31,458 nt of DNA from contig SFKP01000021.1 in the NCBI GenBank assembly GCA_004553715.1, positions 1 through 31,458 on the forward strand, written 5' to 3'. Shown piece after piece: positions 1-8,932 of the stretch. The first letter of the stretch is position 1; each line of letters starts with the position of its first letter. Source of the stretch: Clostridiales bacterium. GTDB taxonomy: Bacteria > Bacillota > Clostridia > TANB77 > CAG-508. The notes below the pieces were generated by a model, which had not been told where the DNA came from, ran no database searches, and saw only the letters and a list, made by a program, of their open reading frames with translations. A program made the translations under genes and the position numbers.

Positions 1-39
1 ACACACACAAGTAATTCTATAAATAGAAAAAAATATATG

Positions 40-97
40 AACAACATAAAAGCAAATGTTTATTTTAGGTAAGCATTTGTTTTTGTGTTGTTTTTTT
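40..97 (+). terminator. Rho-independent terminator of an upstream transcript
   Basis: The outer arms 40-46 (aacaaca) and 86-92 (tgttgtt) pair, as do the inner arms 53-58 (caaatg) and 74-79 (catttg). A T run at 91-97 follows. It would end a gene lying left of the window. The rest of 98-248 has no gene. It holds a 9-bp inverted repeat (106-114 with 139-147) and small GC-rich hairpins around 158-215 that I cannot assign to a known RNA family. Confidence 0.6.
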
Positions 98-248
98 ATA
101 GTATAGGAAAAATCGACAATTATCTTGAGCCAATATAAGATTTTTCCGTATACAACAAGGTTAGGCAACCTTAGTTTGCCCGAGCGAATGCGAGAGGCAT
201 GTATTTCGCACTTTCTTCGAAGACAGTCTAAGCAAAATGCCTTTATTA

Positions 249-276
249 TTGTATAGAATTACTTTAAATATATAAT
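249..276 (+). promoter_or_regulatory. Sigma-A-type promoter of the pilin-like gene
   Basis: TTGTAT at 249-254 and TATAAT at 271-276 are separated by 16 nt. A ribosome binding site (ggaaggtg) follows, and the start codon is at 296. This is a sequence match only. Confidence 0.5.
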
Positions 277-295
277 ATGAGGAAGGTGAAAACGA

Positions 296-1459
296 ATGCA
301 AAAAGAAGAAAACTTAAAAAAATTAAAAATGGAAATTGCTTTAGTAATTACAATAATAGTAATGTTAATATTAGTGGTTGTGACAATTAGAATATCAACA
401 AAGGGTGGGCTATTTGATTATGCAGGAAAAGCAGCAAGGGAAACAATAAAAGAACAAGAGCAAGAAACATTAGGTATAGCATATACTGTTGCAAAATTAG
501 GAAATGAAACGGTAGATTCAAAAGCACTTCAAAATGCATTAGATACAAGTGCAACTAAGATTCTAGTAACGACAAATGCAGATGGTACTTTAAATGTTTT
601 ATTTACGGAAAGTAATAACAACTATACCGTAGGACAAGCAACTAGGGTGCCAGTAGTAAATCCATACGATGAAGATGCTTGGGATTTAGCATATGTATGT
701 GATGGGTCATGGTGGAGCGATACAGCAATAACTGCAGGAAATACAGCAACAGGAAATATAGTAGCAAAATTTTATAAAAATGGAAAAAAAATAACACCAT
801 CAGATATAGTAGTTGGAGAAAATACATTTGAATTCCCAGAGGGTGATGCATATACATTAGTTATTGAAGGAACTGGAGATATGGGAGCTCTTTCTAAAAC
901 ATTTCTAGTTCCGAACAATAACCCCGCATCCGAAGTAGGTTTTATTGAAAAAGAAGTAAGGTGTGCGTGGCAGAATCAATTAGATCAATATTTTGATGGG
1001 GAAACAGAAGAAAACCCTATAACTCCATATATAACAAAAGTAATTGTATGTGAGGGAATAACAAATATATCACAAAAAGCATTTCGCTATGCAACTAGCT
1101 TAACAGAAATAGCAATACCAGCTAGTGTGGGAAATATTGGAAACTCTGCTTTCTCTGATTGTTCTAATTTAACAACGATAACAATACCAACAACTGTAAC
1201 AAGTATAGGTGCTAGTGCATTTAGGGGATGTACTAGCCTAACAGAAATAGCAATACCAACAAGTGTAACAAGTATAGGTGGTGGTGTATTTAGTGGATGT
1301 GTTAGCCTAACAGAAATAACATATAATGGAACAACAGCTCAATGGGACAGTATAACTAAAGGCAAACTATTAGAATATAATAAAAGTGTAATTGTTCATT
1401 GCACAGATGGAGATATAACATTATACTATCAAGGTCCAGGTATATTAAGAAAAAATTAG
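296..1459 (+). CDS. Pilin-like surface protein with BspA-type leucine-rich repeats
   Basis: A 387-residue protein. Residues about 12-32 form one hydrophobic helix (IALVITIIVMLILVVVTI), which resembles the N-terminal helix of type IV prepilin-like proteins of Clostridia. The usual Gly-Ile/Phe-Thr-Leu-Ile cleavage context is absent, because the residues before the helix read KKLKMEIAL. The middle (about 60-230) is not recognised. The C-terminal part (about 255-345) has three or four LRR_5/BspA repeats of the form sLTEIAIPtSVTSIGxxAFxGC. The likely role is a secreted or membrane-anchored surface protein in adhesion or matrix binding. The start is chosen because ggaaggtg lies 7-8 nt upstream. The repeats at 1093-1320 are also near-identical as DNA, so copy number could vary between strains. 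Pilin identity is an inference; the LRR part is secure. Confidence 0.75.
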   Translation: MQKEENLKKLKMEIALVITIIVMLILVVVTIRISTKGGLFDYAGKAARETIKEQEQETLGIAYTVAKLGNETVDSKALQNALDTSATKILVTTNADGTLNVLFTESNNNYTVGQATRVPVVNPYDEDAWDLAYVCDGSWWSDTAITAGNTATGNIVAKFYKNGKKITPSDIVVGENTFEFPEGDAYTLVIEGTGDMGALSKTFLVPNNNPASEVGFIEKEVRCAWQNQLDQYFDGETEENPITPYITKVIVCEGITNISQKAFRYATSLTEIAIPASVGNIGNSAFSDCSNLTTITIPTTVTSIGASAFRGCTSLTEIAIPTSVTSIGGGVFSGCVSLTEITYNGTTAQWDSITKGKLLEYNKSVIVHCTDGDITLYYQGPGILRKN

Positions 1460-1469
1460 TATATAATCC

Positions 1470-1548
1470 GCTCCATCTTGCTGTCGGTTGGACATTTTCT
1501 TTTCTTAGGCTAAAGCACAAAAAGAAAAGTGCAACCGACACGTGGAGC
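1470..1548. repeat. Long imperfect inverted repeat
   Basis: Arms pair in three blocks: gctcca 1470-1475 with tggagc 1543-1548, tgtcggttg 1482-1490 with caaccgaca 1532-1540, and acattttctttt with aaaaagaaaagt around 1492-1530. No T run follows directly. It lies just after the LRR gene, so it may be a 3' stem-loop or a mobile-element remnant. Confidence 0.6.
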
Positions 1549-1583
1549 TACTAATTTGTTAACCGTTTTTTCATCAAAAACTA

Positions 1584-1612
1584 TTGACAAAATTTTAGAA
1601 AAACAATATAAT
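1584..1612 (+). promoter_or_regulatory. Consensus promoter of the T-box/aspS transcript
   Basis: A perfect TTGACA (1584-1589) and a perfect TATAAT (1607-1612) are spaced by 17 nt. The T-box leader starts directly downstream. Confidence 0.85.
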
Positions 1613-1617
1613 AAAAG

Positions 1618-1850
1618 ATAATATTATTGCGATGAAGATGGAAAGTGGCTAAAGGTTATTGGTAGAGAAAAACTGTCACCGGCTGAAAGCAGTTTAAATA
1701 AACGTAGCTTACGCAACGCATTGGAGCAATTTCAAAAAGAGGAAAATTTGATTTTAAATCATTTCATTTTAATGATTTTTATTTGATTTTCAAGTTAGGG
1801 TGGTACCGCGGAAAAATTTCGTCCCTGCATATGCAGTGAGACGTTTTTTT
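1618..1850 (+). promoter_or_regulatory. T-box leader controlling aspS
   Basis: The diagnostic T-box sequence AGGGTGGTACCGCG is at 1797-1810. It is followed by a terminator hairpin (1820-1843, cgtccctgcat pairing with atgcagtgagacg) and seven T at 1844-1850. Stem I would occupy about 1628-1715. In T-box RNAs an uncharged tRNA pairs with a specifier codon in stem I and with the T-box bulge, which prevents termination. I cannot fix the specifier by eye. An AAC triplet (Asn) at 1701-1703 is one candidate, and no clear GAC stands out. The leader ends about 80 nt before the aspS start. Confidence 0.9.
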
Positions 1851-1929
1851 GTTATATGAGGATATTTTATCTTTTTATCAATATACATAAAAAACGTTTT
1901 ACTAATATATTAAAAAGGAGAGATGGAAA

Positions 1930-3689
1930 ATGAGCAAGCTTAAGACAATTACTTGTGAGGAACTACGAATAAAAGATGTGGGGAGAGAAGTGACCATATC
2001 AGGATTTGTAGATACTATCAGAGATTTAGGAGGTGTGATTTTTCTTGACATACGAGATATGTATGGTATAACCCAAGCAGTTACCTCAGGTCAAAGAAAA
2101 GATGTAGAATTTGCATCACACATTCGGAATCGAATCAGCAGTGACAATTACAGGAACAGTACGAAAGAGAAGTAAAGAAACATTAAACAAAAAATTAGCA
2201 ACAGGAGAGGTAGAGGTATTTATTAAAAATATTGAAGTTGTTGGGAAAAGAACCAAGGAGTTACCATTTGAGATATCAGAAAACAGTAATGTAAGAGAAG
2301 ATTTAAGACTTCAATATAGATTTTTAGATTTAAGGAGAAAATCATTAAGAGATAGATTAATTCTAAGAGCTAATGTTATGGCATATTTAAGAAAGAGAAT
2401 GACTGAAGAAGGCTTTTTAGAAATACAAACTCCAATACTTACAAGCTCTTCACCAGAAGGAGCAAGGGATTATTTAGTTCCAAGCAGAGTGCATCCTGGT
2501 ACATTTTATGCATTACCACAAGCACCACAACAGTTTAAACAATTGCTTATGGTTTCTGGAATTGACAAATATTTTCAAATAGCACCATGCTTTAGAGATG
2601 AGGATGCAAGAGCAGATAGGTCACCACGGAGAATTTTATCAACTAGATATGGAAATGTCGTTTGCAGACCAAGAAGATGTATTTGAAGTTATAGAAAAAG
2701 TAATTCCAGATATGTTTAGAAAATTTTCTAACAAAAGTGTAAGTAAATCACCAATACAAAGGATTCCATACAAAACAGCAATGCTAAAATATGGTACAGA
2801 CAAGCCGGATTTAAGAAATCCACTTGACATTGTTGATGTAACAGACCTTTTCAAAGATTTAGAATTTAAAGCATTTGAAAATAAGATAGTAAGGATAATT
2901 GCTGTTCATAGTGTGCAAGAAAAGCCAAGAAGTTTTTTTGAAGAAATGACAGATTATGCAATACAAGAACTAAAAGCAAAAGGCTTAGCTTGGATTAGAA
3001 TATTAGAGGACAAAACCTTCCAAGGACCGATTGCAAAATTTATATCAGAAGAGGCAAAAGAGAAGATGCTCGCTAGAACAAACTCTAAAGAAGGAGATGC
3101 AATATTCTTTATTGCGGAAAAAGAAGGTAGAGTAGAGGAATTAGCAGGAGAAATAAGAAAAAAATTAGGTGAAAAATTAGAGCTAATAGATAAGTCTAAA
3201 TTCGAATTTTGTTGGATAGTAGATTTTCCAATGTATGAGATGAAGGATGGGAAAATAAGTTTTAGCCACAACCCATTTTCAATGCCACAAGGAGGAATGA
3301 AAAGTTTGCTTACAAAAAATCCTTTAGAAATACTTGCATATCAATATGATTTAGTATGTAATGGAGTGGAGCTATCGTCTGGAGCTGTTAGAAATCATGA
3401 CATAGATATAATGATAAAAGCATTTGAAATTGCAGGTTATAGTCGCAGTGATGTAGAAACTAAATTTGGCGCACTATTTAATGCATTTCAATATGGAGCA
3501 CCACCACATGCAGGAATTGCACCTGGATTAGATAGAATGATAATGCTACTTGCAGATGTAGAAAGTATAAGAGAAGTAATTGCTTTCCCAATGACAAGCA
3601 AAGCAGAAGATTTGCTTATGGGAGCACCAGCAAGAGTTACACAAGAACAGCTAAAAGAATTAAATATAAAAATAGATAAAATAATCTAA
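1930..3689 (+). CDS. aspS: Aspartyl-tRNA synthetase, read through two +1 frameshifts at CGG
   Basis: Class II synthetase that charges tRNA-Asp, and possibly tRNA-Asn if non-discriminating. The OB-fold anticodon domain covers about residues 1-105. Class II motif 1 is near VREDLRLQYRFLDLRR. Motif 2 is FRDEDARADRSP-G-EFYQLD. Motif 3 is GIAPGLDRMIML, near the end. A GAD insert lies between motifs 2 and 3. The frame is continuous only if the C is dropped at the in-frame CGG codons at 2125 and 2627. The product is then 585 residues, the normal bacterial length. Read straight, translation stops at 2175, and again at 2686 after the second site. At each site the family has Gly or a small residue; SPGEFYQLD is strongly conserved. 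The start at 1930 has aaaggaga upstream. The gene is expected to be essential and is controlled by the T-box. Confidence 0.93.
2125..2128 (+). other. Putative +1 recoding site CGGA (aspS site 1)
   Basis: In-frame CGG, codon 66 of aspS, in the context att-CGG-aat. Skipping the C gives HIG followed by IESAVTITGTV, matching the aspS family. The zero frame ends at 2175. Confidence 0.85.
2627..2630 (+). other. Putative +1 recoding site CGGA (aspS site 2)
   Basis: In-frame CGG in the context cca-CGG-aga, inside class II motif 2. Skipping the C gives RADRSPGEFYQLD, where the Gly is strongly conserved. The zero frame ends at 2686. Confidence 0.9.
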
Positions 3690-3857
3690 ATGCCAAGAGG
3701 GACGGGGAATTTTGGCACATGTTTGCCAAAAAGGATGCCAAGAGGGACGGGGAATTTTGGCACATGTTTGCCAAAAAGGATGGACTTTTTTCAAAATAAT
3801 TCCTCAAAACCGCTAGATAAAAAACCCGTCCCCGTGTCTGAAGGTGTCCCCTTGTCT
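3690..3857. repeat. REP/MITE-like intergenic element, copy A, with a 45-nt tandem duplication
   Basis: Two identical 45-nt units lie at 3690-3734 and 3735-3779, each containing gggacggggaattttggca with tgccaa/ttggca pairing. A second half ends in cccgtccccgtgtctgaagg, and gggacgggg in the units is complementary to this end. The element also occurs at 10549-10671 and, as a half copy, at 17327-17371. All copies sit just after stop codons. Here the repeat supplies the last two bases of the convergent hydrolase stop codon. It resembles REP elements linked to IS200-like (RAYT) transposases, but no transposase is in the window. Confidence 0.75.
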
Positions 3858-4734
3858 AATTTTGTATAAAATCTACAATTTCTTTTCCGAGGATGTCTTC
3901 TTTACCAGAATAACCATGGTCAGTTCCTTTTATATAGCCAATATTTAAAGTTTTGTTGTGAATCTTTTGCTTTAAAAGGTCTATCAATTCATCTAAAGGT
4001 TGCACTACTAAGTCATTTTCACCCCATCTTAAGAATAATGGGATTGTAATATTGTTTAGCTCTTTAAAATCGTAACTCGCATCACTAAATTTTGCAAAGT
4101 CTATTTTTTCATTATCTCTAAAATATCTTAAATATGCTTTTACACTTATTGGATGGTCAAAACTATCAAATGGCATTAATTCCATAGTTTTGTTTTCTTT
4201 TTCTTTTGCAATTGCAAAGGCAAGCGTTTCGTTATATTTTTCTAGTCCTAAGTCATACTTTTGTATGCCAACTAAATCTACTAATGATAACAGTATAATT
4301 GATTTTATTTTATCTAGATTTTCGTATTTTTCGTCTTTTAATTTATTGTATGCATATACAATTTTAGTACAGCCTAAGCTATGCCCTTGAAGATGAATTT
4401 TAGCATAACCTAAAGATATCATTTTATCGATTGCACCTTTAATATCATAATAACATTCTAATACATCTTCATATACACTGCCACCATTTAAAACTTTGGT
4501 ACCATCAGTTTTTTTTGTGTAGCACATAAGATTTGCACCTCTATTGTCAAATTCAAAATATGAAATATTAGCCTTATTGATGATACCTGCTAATATATCT
4601 GATCTTCTTTTTAGACAATTGCTTTGCATACCATGTATAGAAATTACAACTTCATCTGTTTTTACCTCTGGAGCATATAATAAGCCTACCAATTCTACAT
4701 TATCTTCTAATTCAAAATAAACTTTTTCTAACAT
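3856..4734 (-). CDS. Alpha/beta hydrolase
   Basis: A 292-residue alpha/beta-fold hydrolase. The nucleophile elbow is GHSLG (LQGHSLGCTK, near residue 118). The likely acid is the Asp in RWGENDLVVQP (near 250) and the His is in GTDHGYSG (near 278), completing a Ser-Asp-His triad. The oxyanion-side HGMQ motif is near residue 33. No signal peptide is seen, so it is probably cytoplasmic. The substrate cannot be told; the family contains esterases, lipases and peptidases. It is the only gene on the minus strand. A strong ribosome binding site (aaaggaggt) precedes the ATG, and a TATAAT on the minus strand lies at 4760-4755. It converges with aspS across REP copy A. Confidence 0.8.
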   Translation of the reverse strand: MLEKVYFELEDNVELVGLLYAPEVKTDEVVISIHGMQSNCLKRRSDILAGIINKANISYFEFDNRGANLMCYTKKTDGTKVLNGGSVYEDVLECYYDIKGAIDKMISLGYAKIHLQGHSLGCTKIVYAYNKLKDEKYENLDKIKSIILLSLVDLVGIQKYDLGLEKYNETLAFAIAKEKENKTMELMPFDSFDHPISVKAYLRYFRDNEKIDFAKFSDASYDFKELNNITIPLFLRWGENDLVVQPLDELIDLLKQKIHNKTLNIGYIKGTDHGYSGKEDILGKEIVDFIQN

Positions 4735-4766
4735 AAAGACCTCCTTTTGAAAATATTATACAATAC

Positions 4767-4861
4767 ACTGTCAATGGGAAATGAAATTTTTGACAGTTGT
4801 TCTTAATCATCATTATTATTAATTATTCACTAAAAAATAAGGATTATGTCCCATTGACAGT
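4767..4861. repeat. Element bounded by 13-bp perfect inverted repeats
   Basis: actgtcaatggga at 4767-4779 is exactly complementary to tcccattgacagt at 4849-4861. The AT-rich interior has no open reading frame. It sits between the divergent hydrolase and CNNM-family genes. It could be a small MITE or a pair of operator half sites; the sequence does not decide. Confidence 0.55.
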
Positions 4862-4876
4862 CATTGATAAATTTTC

Positions 4877-4905
4877 TTGACATTTGCTATATTAATATAT
4901 ATAAT
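4877..4905 (+). promoter_or_regulatory. Promoter of the CNNM-family gene
   Basis: TTGACA at 4877-4882 and TATAAT at 4900-4905 are spaced by 17 nt, about 40 nt upstream of the start codon. Confidence 0.8.
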
Positions 4906-4944
4906 TAAAATGTTAAGTTATATATTCGAGGAGCGATATAAAAA

Positions 4945-6248
4945 ATGATTTCAAGATTATTAATCTTAGTGTTTTTAATAGCCATTAATGCTTTCTTTGC
5001 AGCTGCAGAAATAGCTTTTATTTCTTTAAATGATGCAAAAATAGAAAAACAGGCAAAAGATGGTAATAAAAAAGCAAAACAGATTAAGAATATGTTAAAA
5101 GAACCAAGTAGATTTTTAGCTACAATTCAAATTGGTATTACTTTGGCAGGATTTTTATCAAGTGCTTTTGCAGCAGATGCTTTTGCAAGTGAACTCGCAC
5201 CCATATTAGAAAGTTTAATTCCACTTGGAATAAATGTATGGAACACAATATCAATTATTCTAATAACAATTGTACTTTCATATTTTTCATTGGTCTTTGG
5301 GGAGTTAGTGCCAAAAAGATTAGCAATGAAAAAAGCAGAAAAAATAGCATTTACAACGATTCCCGTTATTAGGGCAATATACTGTATTACATCTCCATTT
5401 GTTAAATTATTAACAGCTTCAACAAATGTTGTTTCTAAAATTTTTGGAATAAGCGAGACAGACGAAGATACTGTGACAGAAGAAGAAATAAGAATGATGG
5501 TTGACGTTGGAGAAGAAAAAGGTTCTATAGAAGAAGAAGAAAAAGAGCTTATAAATAATGTGTTTGAATTTAATGATAAAGTGGCATCGATATATATGCA
5601 ATAGAAATCCATTCTGATATTAATGACATATTAGGGGAATTAAAAGAGTATAAATACAGCAGAATTCCAGTATATGAAGATACAATAGATAATATTGTTG
5701 GAATATTATTTATTAAAGACTTAATTGCATATTTAAATACTAATAAAGAAGTAAAAATTAAAAGAATAATGAGAGATGCATATTTCGTTTCTGAAAGCAA
5801 AATGATAAATGAATTATTTAGAGATTTACAAAAAAATAAGCATCAAATGGCTATAGTATTAGATGAATATGGTGGTACAGCAGGATTAATCACAATGGAA
5901 GATATTATAGAAGAGCTTGTTGGAAATATTTTTGATGAATATGATGATGTAGAAAAAGATTATGAAAAATTAGATGATAATACATTTATGATTAGTGGAG
6001 GAGTAAGTATTTTTGAATTAAGAAAAATATTAGATGTAGAAATCCCAGAAGGAGATTATGACACATTATCAGGTTATTTAATAGAATTATTAGGAAGAAT
6101 CCCAGAAGATGAGGAAAATCCTATTATCGAAACAGAAAATGTAACATATAAAATAGAAGAATATGAAGAAAGAAGAATCCTTTGGGTAAAAGCTTGCAAA
6201 AATAATAAACATGTAGAAAAACCGGAAGAAACAGAAGAGCAAGAATAA
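4945..6248 (+). pseudogene. CNNM/CorC (HlyC)-family membrane protein, frame broken near 5590
   Basis: The N-terminal part (4945-5604) is a DUF21/CNNM transmembrane domain with about three or four membrane segments, ending in FEFNDKVAS. The C-terminal part, in another frame from about 5592 to 6248, has the CBS pair (SRIPVYED, VGILFIKDL, DEYGGTAGLITMEDI) and the CorC/HlyC C-terminal domain (SGGVSIFELRKIL). Members are metal-ion (Mg2+/Co2+) transport or efflux proteins. At the joint, KVAS-(break)-DIYAIEI lacks about six to eight residues of the usual DIM..RT..-AIEI stretch. A small out-of-frame deletion (3n+1 nt) therefore explains it, not the CGG rule. It could be a true null, a strain variant or an assembly error. 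The start has gaggag upstream. Confidence 0.75.
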
Positions 6249-6264
6249 AAATAATATTAGAAAA

Positions 6265-6296
6265 ATAGAGTTTTTAAAATATTTTAAAAACTCTAT
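6265..6296. terminator. Perfect 32-nt palindrome, possible terminator
   Basis: atagagtttttaaaat is followed at once by its exact reverse complement, 17 nt after the CNNM stop codon. On the + strand no T run follows, so terminator activity is uncertain. Confidence 0.45.
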
Positions 6297-6299
6297 AAA

Positions 6300-6381
6300 A
6301 ATTTAAAGGAGTATAAGGCTGAAAAAAATAATTAGAAATTTTCGGACTTAGTTTGTAGCGCAGAAAGGGATGATTATAAAA
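6300..6381 (+). promoter_or_regulatory. Conserved leader, copy 1
   Basis: This stretch ends in ttgtagcgcagaaaggg and then atgattataaaa, directly before the start of the PLP gene. Near-identical sequence precedes tsaC and lepB, and a weaker copy precedes the YerB-like gene. It contains TTGTAG-N16-TATAAA and two in-frame ATG codons 12 nt apart. Purine-rich gaaaggg is 12 nt from the second ATG but abuts the first, so the second ATG is preferred. Confidence 0.6.
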
Positions 6382-7627
6382 ATGTATGAAGAATTAGGAA
6401 TAAGAGATGAATTAATTGAAAAAGCAAATATAGCAGAACAAGAAGTTAAAGAAGAATTTGAGAGAATAAACAAAATAGCAGAACAAAATAGTATTAAAGT
6501 ATTAAAAGCTTTTCAAAAATATAATCTATCAGAAATGCATTTTGGAGGCACAACAGGATATGGTTATGGAGATGTTGGGCGTGATACTATAGAAAGTATT
6601 TTTGCAGAGGTGCTAGGTACAGAAGATGCATTAGTAAGAACACAACTTATTTCAGGAACTCATGCACTTACTGTTGCTTTATTTGCTATGCTAAGACCAG
6701 GAGATACTATGCTTAGCATAAATGGCAAACCTTATGACACATTAGATGAAGTAATTGGAATTACTCCTAATAGTAGTTCTTTAAAAGCGTATGGTGTAAA
6801 ATATGAACAAATAGATTTAATAGCCAATGAATTTGATGTAAATAGCATCAAAAAAAGATTAGAAAAACAAGATGTAAAATTAGTATGCATGCAAAGATCA
6901 AGAGGTTATTCTACGAGAAAAAGTTTATCAATAGAGAGCATGAAAAATGTAATAGATAAAATAAGAGAAGTAAATAAAAATGTAATTATTATGGTAGATA
7001 ATTGTTATGGAGAATTTGTGGACGTAGTAGAACCAAGTTCTATTGGAGCAGATTTAATTATAGGTTCGCTTATAAAAAATTTAGGTGGTGGAATTGTTCC
7101 AAATGGTGCATATATAGCAGGTAAAAAAGATTTAATTTCATTATGTGCAGAAAGACTAACTGTACCTGGGCAAGGAAAAGAAGTTGGTGCAAGCTTAGGA
7201 ATAAATAAACAAATTTTACAAGGATTATTTTTTGCACCACAAGTAGTGGCAAGTAGTGTCAAAACAGCTGTTTTTGCAAGCAAGTTATTAGAAAATTTAG
7301 GATATAAAGTAGATCCTAAATTTAATGAAAAAAGAACAGATATAGTTCAAACAATACAATTTGGAGATAAAGATAAATTAATTAAATTTTGTCAAGGAAT
7401 TCAAAAAGGTTCACCAGTAGACTCTAATTCTATTCCAGAACCATGGGACATGCCTGGGTATACTGATAAAGTAATAATGGCAGCAGGAGCTTTCACACAA
7501 GGTTCATCCATAGAACTTTCTTGTGATGCACCAATAAGAGAGCCTTTTATTGCTTTTATGCAAGGACGGATTAACATATGAATATGGGAAAATAGGAATA
7601 ATAACAGCAATAAACAATTTAAATTAA
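6382..7627 (+). CDS. YnbB-type PLP-dependent enzyme (methionine gamma-lyase family), +1 shift at a CGG
   Basis: Fold-type I PLP enzyme annotated in Firmicutes as a methionine gamma-lyase family protein (aluminium-resistance/YnbB group). Visible motifs are GYGYGDVGRDTIE, the QLISGTHAL phosphate-binding region, VDNCYGEF with the PLP-ring Asp, and SLIKNLGGGIVPNG with the Schiff-base Lys. Read straight, the protein ends at 7581 as ...MQGRINI. Dropping the C of the in-frame CGG at 7567 restores the conserved QGGLTYEYGK tail and ends at 7627, giving 414 residues. The enzymatic role is poorly established in this family; C-S lyase activity is an inference. The start at 6382 is chosen over the ATG at 6370 because of ribosome-site spacing. 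The flavoprotein gene follows 30 nt later. Confidence 0.88.
7567..7570 (+). other. Putative +1 recoding site CGGA (YnbB-type gene)
   Basis: In-frame CGG in the context gga-CGG-att. Skipping the C gives MQGGLTYEYGK, the conserved C-terminal tail of the family. Without the shift the protein loses only its last 18 or so residues, so two products are possible. Confidence 0.85.
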
Positions 7628-7657
7628 AGTTATAATGAATAATATAGGAGAAAATGT

Positions 7658-8906
7658 ATGAAAGTAGTTGTTGTGGGTGGAGGACCCGCTGGTATGATGG
7701 CTGCAATTACAGCAGCTGAAAATGGTAATAAGGTTATTCTTTTAGAAAAAATGAACTCACTTGGTAAAAAGCTATTAATTACAGGAAAAGGAAGATGTAA
7801 TATAACAAACAATGCTGATATGGAGGATTTTTTTAAAAACATACCAGGAAATTCTAAGTTTTTATACAGCTCTTTTAATAGTTTTAATAATACTGATATA
7901 GTAAATTTTATAGAAGAAAATGGAGTAGAAACTAAAGTAGAAAGAGGACGGAAGAGTGTTCCCTATTTCTGATAAAGCAGAAGATGTATTAGAAGTATTT
8001 AAGAAAAAATTAAAAGAGCAAAATGTCACAGTAAAATACAATTGTAAAGTAAGCAAGATTATGGTAGAACAAGGCATGGTAAAAGGTGTACAATTGGAAA
8101 ACGGAGAAATAATTGAAGCAGAAAAGGTAATTTTAACTACAGGTGGGAAAAGCTATCCTGTGACTGGTTCTACTGGTGATGGATATAAGATTGCACAGGA
8201 ATTAGGACATAATATAATAAATTTAAAACCAGCTCTTGTTCCATTAAGATGTAATGGGGAGTCATTGGAGTTATGCAAAAATCTACAAGGGTTATCTCTT
8301 AAAAATGTTAAGCTAACCATAAAAGATGGGAATAAGACAATTTATGATGATTTTGGAGAAATGCTGTTTACGCATTTAGGAATATCTGGGCCAATAGTGC
8401 TTTCAAGTTCATCAATTCTTTTAAGATACAAAAATATAGACAAATTGCTATTAGAAGGAAAAATAAAAGCTACAATAGATTTAAAACCAGCATTAACACC
8501 TGAAAAATTGGAATTAAGAGTAATAAGAGATTTTGACGAAATGAAGAATAAGGAATTTAAGAATTCTTTAAATAAATTATTGCCACAAAAAATGATAAAT
8601 CCATTTATTAAATTAACCAAAATAGATGAAGAAAAAAAGGTAAATACAATAACAAAAGAAGAAAGAAAAAAAATAGTATATTTGCTTAAACACTTAGAAT
8701 TTACTTTATCAAATTTTGGCTCAATGGAAGAGGCAATAGTGACATCTGGTGGAGTAGACACAAAAGAAATTAACCCTAAGACAATGGAATCAAAAATAAT
8801 AAAAGGTTTATATTTTGCAGGAGAAATAATAGATGTAGATGCATTAACAGGAGGATTCAATTTGCAGATAGCATTTTCAACAGGAAGAGCTGCAGGATTA
8901 AATTAG
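7658..8906 (+). CDS. HI0933/YhiN-family FAD-dependent oxidoreductase, +1 shift at a CGG
   Basis: A flavoprotein of 415 residues once the frame is joined. The N-terminal dinucleotide-binding motif is VVVGGGPAGMMAA, followed by LEK and the family signature KKLLITGKGRCNITN. The C-terminal part has TSGGVDTKEINPKTMESK and GEIIDVDALTGGFNLQ. The joint falls at VERG-(CGGA)-RVFPISDKAEDV. Dropping the C at 7949 gives VERGGRVFPISDK, as in the family. Read straight, it stops at 7972. The reaction is not defined for this family (NAD(P)/FAD-dependent oxidoreductases), and a cytoplasmic location is expected. It probably shares a transcript with the upstream PLP gene and the YigZ gene downstream. Confidence 0.9.
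7949..7952 (+). other. Putative +1 recoding site CGGA (HI0933-type gene)
   Basis: In-frame CGG, codon 98, in the context gga-CGG-aag. Skipping the C gives VERGGRVFPISD. The position is Asn, Gly or Asp in the family, so Gly fits. The zero frame ends at 7972. Confidence 0.85.
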
Positions 8907-8932
8907 TACTTTAGGAAGGAATAAGATTAAAG

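Noticed and set aside
120..240. Possible riboswitch upstream of the pilin-like gene, such as a c-di-GMP type
   Set aside because: Small hairpins are present but the conserved c-di-GMP-I or -II core motifs are not.
7005..7283. Antisense ORFs such as this one and many like it on the minus strand
   Set aside because: They lie opposite well-identified genes, have no ribosome sites, and show composition expected from complement of AT-rich coding DNA.
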